This document shows, piece by piece, positions 34,796-44,705 of a stretch of DNA of 64,000 nt. This DNA comes from Apostichopus japonicus (lineage: Eukaryota; Echinodermata; Holothuroidea; Aspidochirotida; Stichopodidae), in NCBI RefSeq assembly GCF_037975245.1, contig NC_092564.1, positions 18,130,484 through 18,194,483 of the forward strand, read 5' to 3'. The notes under the pieces were generated by a model that saw only the letters and a list, made by a program, of their open reading frames with translations, was not told the DNA's origin and did no database searches. The stretch's first letter is position 1. Each line of letters begins with the position of its first letter. Made by a program: the position numbers and the translations under genes.

Positions 34796-37700
34796 GATAT
34801 ATATATATGTATATATATATATGTGTATATGTATATGTTAATATATAAACATATGTATATACATACATATATATATATAAATATGTTTATATATATATAT
34901 ATACATACAAATATATATATAGATAAATATATATATATATTTATTTATATGAATATTTATATATGTATATAAATTATATATATGTAAATATATATATATA
35001 CATATATATATGTATATATATTTATATATATTAGATATATATATTTTTATGTGTGTGTATAAATGTATGTACTTATTTAGATGATGATATACATATACGT
35101 CATTAAGTCAGACATCAGACGGGCGAACGTTATAGTTACGTGTACAAATGTTTTCCCCATTCAATCATACTCAACGAATCCATTTCGATTCAACGTGTAT
35201 GCCAATGATATTTTATTTCAGATTGAAAGAAAGATTTTCACATGAAGTAGAAGACAAAGGAAGAAAGACAACAATCGAAGAAAACTAACTAGATTGGCTT
35301 CAGACTTATGGTTATCGATCTGAGCTATCTCTTTCTGATGGCCTCGGTTAGGCGGGTAGTTCACTTCAAACTCAATATGTTTAGATTTGTAAATAATACG
35401 TTATTAGCCAATTAACTTCATGAAAGGACAAACCATTACCACTGGTTTCCATAACACAACTCTTTTCAATATGCTTTGAAACGTCTTTGAAGAAACTGAA
35501 ATGAATACAATCGTAGGCCAACCCAGTTGCACAAAGTGAGAGTTTTGGTAATTGTAAATTAAGTACCCTGGCGACAAACTTTAAAAAGAGCAAACCCAAC
35601 AACTAATGAGGCCGACAGTGTGTCCTAAAAACCCTAGTGCTGAAGTCCGAAATTGCCATATTCAAGTTCACGCAGACGGTGGTCCCAAGGAAGTCGGCTT
35701 TTCTGTGAGAGAGAGTAGAGAGAGAGAGAAAGTAAGATGGAGGTGTAGACATCAATAAACTTCTTTCGATATTATTTATTAAATTCACAAATTGAAAATA
35801 TCTCTCCTTGCATTGAACATAAATACTCAAATTATCTATATATGGCTACAGATGGATATGCCATATATAGTTAAGCACCTTAGGTCTTGTACGGTCGACG
35901 GGACTTTGAGCTAGAAGTTCTTTTGAATTGCTGAGTCAGGAAGACACCTCCTATTTTGTACTTATCGAGTCACTTTTATGTTGCTCCAAGGCCCGAGATG
36001 AGGAAGAGTTTCAAAGTTTTTGACTACAAACCTCCGTTTTTGGTGTAATTTGTGGCCAGTTTCAATGTGGTTGTCCGAAGAAATATGGAAAGTATAATGT
36101 ATTGTTATTTTTATAGTAAACTTATGGTGCCAAAATTCAAGGAAAGGGTGGGAGGTGGTGGGGGCAGTGACGAAATTGTCCACGTGATCAGACCTGGCTC
36201 TCGACGCCACTGGTTTTTCCACAAGTCCTTCATGTACACATTCGATCATTATTACGTTAAAGAGGTTATGAAGTGGTGGGTTTTCATGTCTTGGAATGGT
36301 TTATCTACATTACTACAACACCATCCATGCACAACTTCCCGTAAATGCGGCTTCAAAAGCCAGAAATTCGCTGTCAAAGTATTCCCTAGAGACCTCTCGA
36401 GCTGCCACTCGTAAAAAAAATCAAAGCTGCCCACCGCAGTTCATATAACGTCATCAAAGGAACCATTTCAGCCAAAGCCGACTCCCCACTGTTTACCGAT
36501 ACGGCGTTATCTGGCCTCGACCAATACGGTCGCCAACTCGCCAATGGCGAGTAGAATTTTGCGATTGGCGAGCAAAAAATGCATTATACGCTCGACATTT
36601 TGGCGAGTGACTCATTCACTCACTGCCCTTTTATACGATAGGCTTACTATTAACTTGTGAGCCAATCAACAAATGCCTATTGCCTAATGTAACACATAAC
36701 AGTAGTATTATCAAGTGCACTGTTGCAGTAGGTCCTAAGGAACAGCTCTGTTCACCAGCTCGAAACTAATTTGATATTAATCGCTCAAACCATGGAGGTA
36801 CAAAAAGCCTCCATGCTTTTACATAGCAAGTCCTAAACGATGCCTACAATGTTTCACCGTCTTATTTTTTCATATTATCATGTTTTAAACACTTGTGAAG
36901 AAACCGCAATTTAAATAGATTTTTTTTGCTGTAAACAACTAACAGTAACATTATACGGCGATATCCCAAGTTAGGCCATACTACCTAGGCTTATATCACA
37001 TAAACAATAGACGAGAAAAATTGGCGAATAAATTTAACGTTTTGGCGAGTAGAATTTTAGACTCGGTCGCCAGTTGGCGAGTAGTTTTAAAAAAAAATTG
37101 TCGAGGCCTGGGCGTTATACAGTTTACTACATGTAACCACAACACTCTTTTCATCAATTGAAAAAGTCTTCTCCCGAATCTTCTGATTTCGAGGAAATGG
37201 GACTTCACCTCTCGGGACATTCGTAAGCTTTGACGAAAATTATTTTCTTGAAGAAAAAGAGGAGGAAATAATTTTCGAGGGTGATGAAAATATCGGTGTT
37301 TTTCCCTATCAATTGAGCCTTTTGCAGAAGAATTGTAATACGCTCCCGATGGCCGAGACGCGTCGCTGCCGATCAAAGTACCAGAGCAGAACGGTTGGAC
37401 TACCCTGAACCGAGACTTTTCGGTTGAGCATAAACAAAACCACCCTTATTAAGACCATAATATGATTTAAATTATCTCGAATGTCGATGATCCTGCTACT
37501 TAACTTCGTAGCGAAGCTTCTAGAACTTTGTTACTTACAGTGCAAGGAAAATGTGATATTCTGTACAGTGCATTCTGTGAGTGCATCCCTACAGTACTAG
37601 TAGTGGTAACATGGGGTCTAGACCTAACTAATAGACGTTTGTATAACAGGCTAGCCTGTGTAATTGTATCATCCGACTGTTACGTAAAATCATAACACAA

Positions 37701-40700
37701 GCCCAATTTTACCACAAAAGAAAACTTACAGATCTAGTATTGATTGTTATAAAACCAACTGGCTTTAAGTTTTGTGCAAAATATTAGGTAACCAATAAAA
37801 CAAAATCGTCATTTGCTGCATCAAGGAGGCCTAGGCCATGGTCATAACAAGTAATTTGGCAATAGTATAGGCCTACAGGCACTCGTAACGTTGTGTATGT
37901 GTAGTGTTTTGAACGAGTCGTGTTCAAATTCTTCGATTTCTGTCATCTTTTGGAAAAGCGTGCAGGTGAAATCCGCCTTTACTTGTTGTGGAGCAACCTG
38001 CAACAACATATCGGCTCGGCATGTTTAACAGTTACGAGATAAATTTACGTAAAATGAAAACTATTAACACCAAATCTCGATTACTACGGAGCACTGCAAC
38101 AGTGTAATGGTGTGAGTTCTCAGACGTTTAGCTTTTGATGTTGTTTGCAAAGTCGTAAATTCTGTTAGCAAGGGAAAAGTCCCTGATTTTTCGAGATCAG
38201 ATACAGAGGCAATTAAAACTTTACTAAAGGGTACAGATTGGATTAATTTGTTTAGAGATATGAGTGCTTCTCAGTCTTGGATTTGTTTAGCTGATAAATT
38301 AAAGGTCATTATGGAAAATCATGTTCCGTGGAAGAATCGTCGTCATATAAGCAGTATGCCTCACTGGATGAATAAGAAAGTTAGATGTGCAATTAGGCAA
38401 AAACGTAAAATTTGGAAGTTGTTTAGGAGGACTAAATCTGAATTTCTTTTGGCCAAGTTTAAAATTCATCAGCTGAAGGTTGAATTCTTAGTTTCTGATG
38501 CAAAATTGAATTTCGAAAATAGCATTGCCCTAAAAAATGAGGATAAACCAAAGGCCTTCTTTTCTTATGTCAGGTCAAAGCAGAAAGTTAAAGATGCAAT
38601 TGTTTCTCTTTGGGCACCACATGCTGATAATATAGTTACTGATAGTCAGGATCTTGCAGATCTTTTGAACAACTATTTTGTGTCGGTTTTTACAAGGGAA
38701 GATATGAGTAGTACTCCAGATTTTCAGGGGGGCAGTGATAGGCCTAAACTGGATACGGTCTTATTTTCGGATGAGGTTGTTGGAGCTGCTTCGTCTAAAT
38801 GTTTCTAAAGCTTCTGGACCGGATACAATCCATCCGTATTCGTTGGAGACTTTTGCACACCATTTCTGCGTTCCACTCGCATTGGTTTTTAGTAAATTTA
38901 TGAATGAAGGTTATGTTCCTAAGGACTGGAGATGTGCTAATATTACCCCAATTTTCAAGAAGGATGATAAGTCTAAGCCCTGTAATTATAGGCCCGTTAG
39001 TTAAACTAGTGTGGTTTGTAAGGTCATTGAGTCTATTGTTAAAAAGTCTATGGTCTGTCACTTCAGCAGTCAGTCTTTGATCAGAGAGTCTCAACATGGC
39101 TTTTGTCAAAAATGGTCTTGTCTCACTAATATCCTTGAGTTTATGGAAGATGTAACAAGCTCACTAAATAGGCAGAAGTCTGTAGATGTTGTGTTCATGG
39201 ATTTTCGGAAGGCCTTTGATAAAGTTCCCCACCAGCGTCTTTTACTTAGGCTGAAGAGTATGGGTGTCAATGGTAATTTACTGTCTTGGATCGAGAATTG
39301 GCTTGGTAATAGGAAACAGAGGTGGCAATTCTTGGCAGGACGTTACTAGTGGGGTTCCACAAGGGTCTGTATTGGGTCCCTTGTTGTTTGTTGCCTAAAT
39401 AAATGACATCGACGGAGATATTTTGTGTACAGCTAAGAAGTTTGCTGATGACACCAAATTGTATTCTGAGGTCTCTTCCAAAAGCGATTCTGAGAAGTTT
39501 CAAACGGACTTGGATAAGGCTTTTTCCTGGTCTCAGGGGTGGCAAATGCTTTTTAATATTGATAAATGCAAGGTAATGCACATTGGTAGTAGTAACCAAA
39601 AGTTTACATACAATCTTAATGGTGTGGAGTTACAGGAGGTCTCTGTTGAAAGAGACCTAGGTATCTACATTGACTCATCTCTGCAACCTTCTAAACAATG
39701 TCTTGAAGCTGCTAAAAAACTTACTTACTTACTGCCCATTTTGCCTCCTGGCACATAGGGCAGCAACAAAAGTCTTCCACTCCTTCCGATAATGGACTAG
39801 TTTTTGGATGGTTCCCCATGTGTGGTTCAGGTCTTTAATCTCCCCTTCCACAGTTCTTCGCCAAGTGCTTTTAGGACGTCCCCTCTTAAAGTCGAGGTCA
39901 TCAAGTGTAGGAAAGAGGGTCCATCTTATGCCTCTTTTTTTGGCCTTCAGTTGCCTGTCTCATCACCCAGTCTATGGCGATATTGAAGAGCAGTGCTGAC
40001 ATGACACATCCTTGCCTAACTCCAGTCTTCACTTGAAACTTACGGTTACTGTTTCCAACTCTGCATGTGAAATTGGTGTAAAAGCTCTTAATTACAAGAA
40101 CTAGCTGCTCTGGTATCCCATATTTGCGCAGTATTCTCCAAAGGCTGTCTCGGTGGATGCTATCGAATGCTTTTTCAAAGTCAACAAAATTAATATAAAG
40201 CTTCCCATTCTGTGCATTGTTCTATGATATAACGTAATGCAAATATCTGGTCAGTGCACCCTCTTCCTTTCAAAAAACCTGCCTGTTCCCTTCTGAGACT
40301 TTGGTCAACAGCATCTATGATACGGGTAATAATTATCTTTGCCAATATTTTGCTTGTTATTGACAATAGTGTGATGCCACGCCAGTTATTGCAATTTTTT
40401 AGGGATCCCTTCTTGGTAATTTTACAATAACTCCCTCTGACCAATCGTCAGGAACTGCCTTCCTTTCCCATATAGCTGTGAAGAGTGGCAGAATGATTTT
40501 TTTCTGCTAATTCTGGATCCGCCTTAAAAAGTTCTGCGTTGAGATTGTCAGAGCCAGGGGGTTTACCATTTTTTAGGGATTTAATTGCAGCTATAACTTC
40601 TTCTTTAGTTGGTGGTATGCTGCTGACATCCAAATCATCCTCTGCCTCTTGTATGTCAGCCTCTATTGTCGGTGGTGGTCTATTCAACACCTCGCTAAAG

Positions 40701-43700
40701 TGCCCATCTAGCTTCCTGTTCTGCTTCTGTTGTAAGAAGCCTCCCCTGCTTGTCTTCAATAGGTGAATTTGTGGTTCCCCTATACTTGCCGCTGATTATT
40801 TTAGTAATTTTTATACCTTTCCTTGTTCCCCTTTATTGGCTGCTTCCTCTGCCTGATTTGCAAGGTCTTCAACAAAGGCACGTTTGTCTGCTCTTGTCTT
40901 CGTCTTTACGGCCTTGTTTGCCTCTCGGTACTGTAGCTTATACCTTTCTTTCAGTCTGTCTGATTTTGCTTCCATGGCTTGTTTCTTTGCACCCCTCCGT
41001 TTATCTATGGCTTGCCAAGCATCATCAGTTATCCACTCTTTCTTTTCCTTCTTTTTGACTCCTAGACACGATTCACTTAGTTTTCAATTAGGCTGTCTTA
41101 ACCTGTTCTCAGTTGATGTTGACGTCATCTGTGGCTGCATCCATATTTGGTTGGTTGTCAGTTTCTAGTTCCGCTAATATCTGGAATCTATTCTTAAGCT
41201 GCAATACGAAAGAGCTCTTCACTCTAGGATCTCGCAGCTTATCAAAATCGAGTTGTTGTTGTCCTGCCTTCCTAGTACCAGTTTTCCTGAGCTTTACTTT
41301 GACTATTGCCATTACAAGATGGTGTTTGCTATTGACATCTGCTCCCCGCATCACTCTGACATCAAAAAGTGAATGTCTCCATGTGCCATTAATCATCAGG
41401 TGGTCAATTTGGTTCTTATCTCGTCCGTTGGGAGAGTTCCATGTGAGCTTGTGGATGTCTTTATGTGGGAAGAGGGTCCCGACTATAAAAAGGTCATAGG
41501 TAGAGCAAAAATCAAGAAGTTTTTCTCCATTCTCATTCATGACTCCACATCCCTGTCTTCCCATTGCACTGCCGTAGCCTGTTCGTTGTTCCCAACTTTT
41601 GCATTCATGTCTCCCATCACTATCTTCATGCCATGCCCTGGTGTGTTGTTCAACTCGGCTTGTAGTTGGTCATAAAACTTGTCTTTAGCTTCCTCGTCAC
41701 TGTCATTAGTTGGAGCGTAGCACTGGATGATAGTTGTGTTAATCTGTTTCCCTTTCAGCCTTATCTTCATGAGCCTGCAGTTAATAGGTTTCGTCTCCAT
41801 CAGGCACTTTTCTACACCTTTCTTCAGAATAAAGAGGTGATAGGGTTTTAGGTATGATCAAGAGGAACTTCAGTTTTCTGAAAGAGGACGTCGTAGTTAG
41901 GCTTTATAAGCAGTTGGTTAGGCCTCATCTGGAGTATGCTGTGCAGACTTTTAACCCATATTTTGCTAAGGATAAGGAAGTACTTGAAAAGGTCCAGAGG
42001 AGGGCTACTAGGATGATTAGTTCCTTAAAGAGTGTTCCTTATTATAGGCGGTTACAAGTGTTGAATCTCACCACACTGGAGCTTAGGAGGTTACGTGGGG
42101 ACTTGATCCAGGTTTCAAGATAGTGTATGGTTTCGACAGTTTATCCTTTACCGACTTTTTCATGTTTGCTAACAGTAGTTGTACCAGAGGTCATTGTCTG
42201 AAACCCCAAAAGTCACATAGTAGGATTAGTATTCGGCATAAATTTTTTTCTAATAGGGTTGGGAATGAGTGGAATGGTTTGCCTGAGAAAGTTGTACTTG
42301 CAAGTAGTGTCATGTTTATGAATGCTTTGGACAAGCACTTTAAGCATTGTAATCGGGTCTGAGTGTTTGTGTCTTCAGTTTTTTCTCTCTCTATAGGGTC
42401 CTTGATGGGGACTTAAGTGTCCCTCCTGAACCTTTTTTCTACTAAACTAAACTAATGTAAAAATAGCGTCTCGGAAGTGAGCTGAGTTCCTCGACTGACG
42501 TCCCGCCGCATTACCGAAAATACAACAATTTTTAGAAATGTTTATTACCCTCGAATTTTTGATCGTTTATTCCTCGAGGATGCAAGCTTCATTTGACACA
42601 AATTGGGGTATCGTTGGAAAGCTACGAGTGTACAAAATACGATGATAAAGGGGAAAAAAAACATTTCATAACCTCTTTAAGGGTTTTTGTCAGTTTGTTG
42701 TGATTGTAAAGCGCTCTTGAACATGCTTAGGCACCAAACCAGCGCTATATAAATCTGATAAATAATAATAATAATGTTTAGAAGCACACACGTGGGTCAC
42801 GTGATGGCAAGCCATTCTCTGTTTTTGTTTACCGTTTAATGATATCATTAAATCATTTATGATAGCATTAACTGATATATTGATATTATGAAAAATAATT
42901 TAAGATATCATTAAATCAATGAATGATATCTCCTTAAATAAACCAAAAGAGTGATATCAACAATTATAGTCTTAATATTAATGAAAATATGTTAATGACA
43001 TTTTACAATGATTTCATAATATCCACAAAAACTCACTTAATAATATCAAAAATTGATTTATTGATAATTATTAAAACACGATGTATCTAATGATATCTTA
43101 AATTCGAATTCTCGATATCATTGACCATCTTTTAATGATGTCATCAAGTATAACGTGTAGACATATTGCGAATTCAGCCGTTTTTAATCATATCAATAAT
43201 TCGAAGTCTTGATCATCATCAAATCGAATTAATGAGATCACAAAATATGACGCACGTGTCGCCAATTCAGTCATATTTGATGACATCAAGAATTCGAATG
43301 AATTAATTGAAGATGTGTTATCAAATTAATTAAAGATATCATTAAACAAAATTAATTATTGATATATCAATAAATATTGAATACAAACAACCATATTCTG
43401 GACCTAAACAACAAATTTCAAAGGAAACACAAACCTTTGCCTCTTTCCAAATCAATTGATTATAGTCCATCGAAGATTCATACCACTCTCCCTTCTCAGC
43501 ATCTTCTTCTTCTTTTTTCTCTCGTTCGTTTTCCATCCGTTTACCAAATCCGACTGTAATTGTGGAGACAAGAATTTCAATAACCTTATTCGACACAAAC
43601 AACATCGGTATCATGTACATCAGAGGAGCCAAATTTATAATATAAAAATGTTGTCCGTTGTAGGTTCGGAGTCTCAGAGGCAGTGGAGCCTTAGGGTGGC

Positions 43701-44705
43701 CTTTTTGTGAAAACCTAATACTTTGAAATTAGAAGTGCTACTTTGTTATGAAAAGTACTTTTTCTTCCTCTTCTTTCATAATGAAAAAGTGCAATTTGAA
43801 TATTGAAACATGAACCATTGGTTGAGAAATCAAGCAAAATTTCAAAGATAAAGTACTTAAAAGAGCTGTTTTGTTGAAAAACATTAAAGTACTGGAAATT
43901 GTGGTGCAGAATGCAAAGAGGGTCGGTTCCGAAAGACGTTCTGAAGTGATTTTGCCATTTATTTTCTGAACTAAAACAAATCAGATTAATGGTCTGTGTA
44001 TTAGACTAAGTATCCCAGCCAATTTTATCGATGAGACTCATTATTTTAAAGAGCTATTCAAAAAGGATAAAATTGGTGTAGAAGCAAAAAAACACAAACG
44101 AAGACACTATGCGTTGTTGCTATGGCAATGGATAATTAAATAAAACAAAAGCATGGGATACTTTTGTCGATGCACAGACACTTCAGTTTATACTGATTGA
44201 CGGTTTGTGTCTTATTCACAGTGCAAACAATGTATCTTGGGTGCCCTCGATCATGACAGGCAAAGATATAGCTCTGATACAATCATTATAACTACAGTAA
44301 CGATGTTTGTCTTTTTCCATGTATTTATTTTTTGCCAATTCGTATATGCAAATAGCTTTGTCGTTTATTTCACTACTTGTCGGCCTTGGTAAAAACCTCC
44401 TTTTATCACAGTCAGGCATAACTTTTAAATATATAATAGTGAAAATACGTTCTGTGTTTATAAAGAACACATTTATATCTTACACGAAAATGAGTATTTC
44501 CTAGATGGTTGCAAGAAAAGATATGCCAGTCTTGGTGATAATGGTAAAATTGGTTACATTTGTTTCGAAAATTAAAGAACTATTATGAGTAATTTAAAAT
44601 ATTAAAAAAATCAACGATAAAAGGGAAACAAATATCACACTTACGGATGGTTTCAACAGCACAAAAGCTAATTCCCATGATCCACAAGAGTAGGTACAGT
44701 TTCAT
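25589..44705 (-). CDS. Paralogue C of the secreted-protein family (partial, downstream exons uncertain)
   Basis: Exon 1 44,705-44,645 (61 nt) and exon 2 43,553-43,435 (119 nt) match the A/B gene in exon-1 length, intron phases (1, then 0), signal-peptide start (MK.Y.LLWIM), a KR site in exon 2 followed by acidic sequence, and the GCAAAG|GTTTGTG donor. Exon 3 is probably 34,422-34,315. Further exons may lie at 28,524, 28,352, 26,075 and 25,749; consistent phases exist (0, 2, 1, 1) but are not unique. A 4.3 kb nested LINE sits in intron 2. Function is unknown. A secreted peptide or small protein is inferred. Confidence 0.4.
26037..26075 (-). CDS. Candidate 39-nt internal exon
   Basis: Bounded by good splice signals on the minus strand (TTCGTGATTTCAG|ATTG and GCAAG|GTAAGA). 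The length is a multiple of three, so including or skipping it keeps the frame. Readings are [12 protein letters not shown] (phase 1) or [12 protein letters not shown] (phase 2). The third frame has a stop. It lies 287 nt upstream of the candidate last exon. Confidence 0.35.
26330..26512. repeat. Half copy of a foldback repeat (full copy at 27,635-27,940)
   Basis: Sequence from the ACACAGAGAACACAGTTTACT region to AACAAATCCAGTTGTTGGG repeats one arm of the palindrome 1.3 kb to the right, with the shared segment GAGGATATGTGTAATCCCAA. Confidence 0.7.
26559..26825. mobile_element. Short hAT-like TIR element, 267 bp
   Basis: Ends CAGGCGCGTAGGGAGG and ACTACGCGCCTG are inverted repeats. Flanks GGGAGGGG / AGGGGGGG are in G-rich sequence, so a target duplication cannot be judged. 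The interior carries GCCACCATGAGTTGGCGCG and CAGATCGCTGAAAATGGCAC, the family motif shared with 18,972, 50,200 and 63,277. Overlapping frames on both strands here are by-products of the element. Confidence 0.7.
27212..27415. repeat. Second copy of the candidate exon segment at 28,190-28,370
   Basis: About 190 bp covering GAACGATCTCTTGAAGATGG-like sequence is repeated about 1 kb away in the same orientation, including flanking intron-like sequence (AATTTAAGAT upstream motif, CTTATATAC). On the minus strand both encode VPTIFKRS in one frame and [10 protein letters not shown] in another. The donor GTAAAG of the right copy is GCAAAG here, so this may be a dead or alternative exon. Confidence 0.5.
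27635..27940. repeat. Foldback (hairpin) repeat of about 0.3 kb
   Basis: Two inverted arms of about 150 bp meet at AACAAATCCCAACAACTGGA. The outer parts pair GTAAATCTCAAAGTTTTGTACC with GGTACGAAACTTTAAGATTTAC, and the inner parts ATATGTGTAATCCCAACAAA with the reverse. It has no coding potential and is probably a MITE-like hairpin. Confidence 0.8.
28276..28352 (-). CDS. Candidate internal exon of paralogue C (low confidence)
   Basis: On the minus strand a good donor (TATCCAG|GTAAAG) ends a segment open in two frames, [19 protein letters not shown] then SYPG, or [18 protein letters not shown]. The first frame ends in phase 1 and would join the 39-nt exon at 26,037 in frame. The acceptor is unclear (an AG lies at 28,352/28,353 but with no pyrimidine tract). 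The duplicated copy is at 27,260-27,370. Confidence 0.25.
28493..28524 (-). CDS. Candidate 32-nt exon
   Basis: On the minus strand a T/G-rich tract and TGTGTAG acceptor precede 32 nt reading [10 protein letters not shown] plus two bases, then the donor CAG|GTATTT. Only phase 0 is open. It would fit between the phase-0 donor of the 34,315 exon and a phase-2 acceptor. Too short to judge by composition. Confidence 0.22.
28787..28950. repeat. Tandem repeat, about three units of 55-65 bp
   Basis: Units contain CACAAACGCGCAAAGACCG, a TTAACGCAGG motif and GTCACTGCACAGTCTGT. The units differ by small insertions. The plus-strand 88-codon frame starting at 28,838 runs through it and is not supported as a gene. 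Confidence 0.8.
29105..31739. other. No supported gene
   Basis: Contains several 60-91 codon frames on both strands without recognised motifs. Possible minus-strand donors occur at 29,770 (CATAAAA|GTAAGTT) and 30,190 (CTACGC|GTGAGTC), but no convincing acceptor plus frame accompanies them. It lies inside the loop of the inverted repeat and is not obviously repetitive. Confidence 0.5.
31740..33424. repeat. Inverted repeat, right arm (uninterrupted, carries the empty site)
   Basis: Reverse complement of the left arm 18,742-25,015 without its 4.6 kb insertion. The junction equivalent lies near 31,990-31,995, reading CTTTCTAGTTTCGCGG. Divergence between arms is modest, with scattered substitutions and small indels. 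Confidence 0.9.
32789..33186. mobile_element. Short hAT-like element, inverted counterpart of 18,972-19,367
   Basis: Same element in opposite orientation within the right inverted arm. Flanks TAAACAG(T) and CAAACAGG are decayed versions of the 8-bp duplication seen intact in the left arm. It therefore inserted before the inverted duplication. Confidence 0.75.
33425..34314. other. No supported gene
   Basis: AT-rich. Two overlapping plus-strand frames (33,856-34,133) are rich in Phe, Tyr and Ile because of T-rich sequence and have no signal or motif that would support them over chance. Confidence 0.5.
34315..34422 (-). CDS. Paralogue C, probable exon 3 (amphipathic helix)
   Basis: On the minus strand the acceptor AATGTGTCAG|CAAACTTC is in phase 0, as required after exon 2. 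The 36 codons begin [20 protein letters not shown] and end DLMEYLTKQ at donor [25 protein letters not shown] resembles VFEVIRNLLEER of exon 3 in A and B. A more pyrimidine-rich AG lies 27 nt downstream (TTTTTCAG|GG) but would break the frame. The intron from exon 2 is about 9 kb and contains the nested LINEs. Confidence 0.45.
34690..35049. repeat. Compound (TA)n / TATG / TACA microsatellite, about 360 bp
   Basis: Almost entirely TA with interspersed G and C. It gives rise to the long Tyr-Ile repeating frames in several registers, which are not genes. Confidence 0.95.
35222..35288 (+). CDS. Candidate plus-strand last exon
   Basis: A good acceptor (GATATTTTATTTCAG|ATTGAAAG) is followed by [21 protein letters not shown] and a stop at 35,286-35,288. 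Charged, helix-like composition. The upstream 360 bp is a TA microsatellite and no partner exon is visible, so this rests on the splice site and frame alone. Confidence 0.25.
36330..37400 (+). pseudogene. Decayed coding-like sequence, split by a TIR element; weak shugoshin C-terminus resemblance
   Basis: With a one-base shift at the A-run (36,412-36,419) the plus strand reads [33 protein letters not shown], then [19 protein letters not shown] across the insertion point. The order basic stretch, Tyr, (T)(I/L)S(A/S)K and P-x-FTD resembles the conserved C-terminal box of shugoshin proteins, but only loosely. After the transposon the frame continues [14 protein letters not shown] and stops. No introns or start can be placed. 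A processed pseudogene is possible. Confidence 0.25.
36511..37110. mobile_element. 600-bp TIR element with 8-bp target duplication GGCGTTAT
   Basis: Ends CTGGCCTCGACCAA and TTGTCGAGGCCTG are inverted repeats with one mismatch at the tip. They are flanked by identical GGCGTTAT (36,503-36,510 and 37,111-37,118). Subterminal repeats of TTGGCGAGTAG in both halves give a wider foldback. The 8-bp duplication suggests hAT. No transposase frame. Confidence 0.85.
37401..38119. other. No supported gene
   Basis: AT-rich sequence between a decayed coding-like region and the LINE. No splice-flanked frame or repeat structure stands out. Confidence 0.5.
38120..42455 (+). mobile_element. CR1-like non-LTR retrotransposon, 5'-truncated, interrupted
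   Basis: Plus-strand frames give, in order, a pre-RT region ([36 protein letters not shown]), RT fingers ([39 protein letters not shown]), palm motif A ([19 protein letters not shown]), [14 protein letters not shown], palm motif [12 protein letters not shown] (intact DD), then [10 protein letters not shown]. After the insertion at 39,721-41,838 it resumes [18 protein letters not shown] to the C-terminal domain ending HFKHCNRV. Defects are frameshifts near 38,790, 39,325 and 42,120 and stops at 39,002 and about 39,396. The endonuclease is missing. The 3' end is a short ACTAAACTAAACTAA repeat, typical of CR1/L2-like tails. It lies in the long intron of paralogue C, antisense to it. Confidence 0.88.
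39721..41838 (-). mobile_element. Second non-LTR retrotransposon nested in the CR1-like element; RT catalytic core deleted
   Basis: On the minus strand, from the 5' side: an apurinic-type endonuclease ([65 protein letters not shown]), then an RT region ([92 protein letters not shown]). After DDLDF, where (A)DD should follow, the sequence jumps to [11 protein letters not shown], the C-terminal segment, so the second catalytic pair is missing. The endonuclease SKHH has Lys where SDHH is usual. The 3' end is (AAGT)n (plus strand TTACTTACTTAC). It is 5'-truncated and carries frameshifts. Host LINE codons resume at GATAGGGTTTTAGG. Confidence 0.88.
42690..42775 (+). repeat. LINE/SINE 3'-end-like segment with (AAT)n tail
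   Basis: TTGTAAAGCGCTCTTGAACAT followed by AGCGCTATATAAATCTGATA and (ATA)n. This hallmark 3' end is found on L2/CR1-like LINEs and the SINEs that parasitise them. No body is visible upstream. Confidence 0.65.
42837..43375. repeat. Degenerate field of GATATCATTAA-type palindromic motifs
   Basis: More than a dozen variants of (A)TGATATCATTAA and AATTGATATC occur at irregular spacing over about 540 bp, in both orientations because the core GATATC is palindromic. The sequence is AT-rich but not simple TA. It ends about 60 bp from the exon-2 donor of paralogue C. Confidence 0.7.
43435..43553 (-). CDS. Paralogue C, exon 2 (KR site, acidic segment)
   Basis: Acceptor CAATTACAG|TCGGATTTGG and donor GCAAAG|GTTTGTG. 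It holds two bases completing a Leu codon and then 39 codons: [32 protein letters not shown] and LIWKEAK. GFGKR combines an amidation donor Gly with a dibasic site, so if exon 1 ends at the signal peptide a very short amidated peptide is conceivable. More probably KR simply separates the propeptide. It is 12 codons longer than exon 2 of A and B, mostly an acidic expansion. Confidence 0.6.
43711..44640. other. Intron 1 of paralogue C, nothing further seen
   Basis: AT-rich with no motif-bearing frame. Overlapping 60-85 codon frames on both strands near 44,207-44,504 lack any supporting signal. Confidence 0.5.
44645..44705 (-). CDS. Paralogue C, exon 1 (signal peptide)
   Basis: ATG at 44,705-44,703 opens [20 protein letters not shown] plus one base, then donor CCATCC|GTAAGTG. 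The exon is 61 nt with phase 1, exactly as in A and B. The hydrophobic core [13 protein letters not shown] marks a secretory signal. MK.Y.LLWIM is shared with A and B. Confidence 0.62.

Noticed and set aside
34627-34972. Long Tyr-Ile repeat frames (also 44,978-45,241, 55,623-55,874 and 55,919-56,148)
   Set aside because: They are translations of (TA)n microsatellites in every register.
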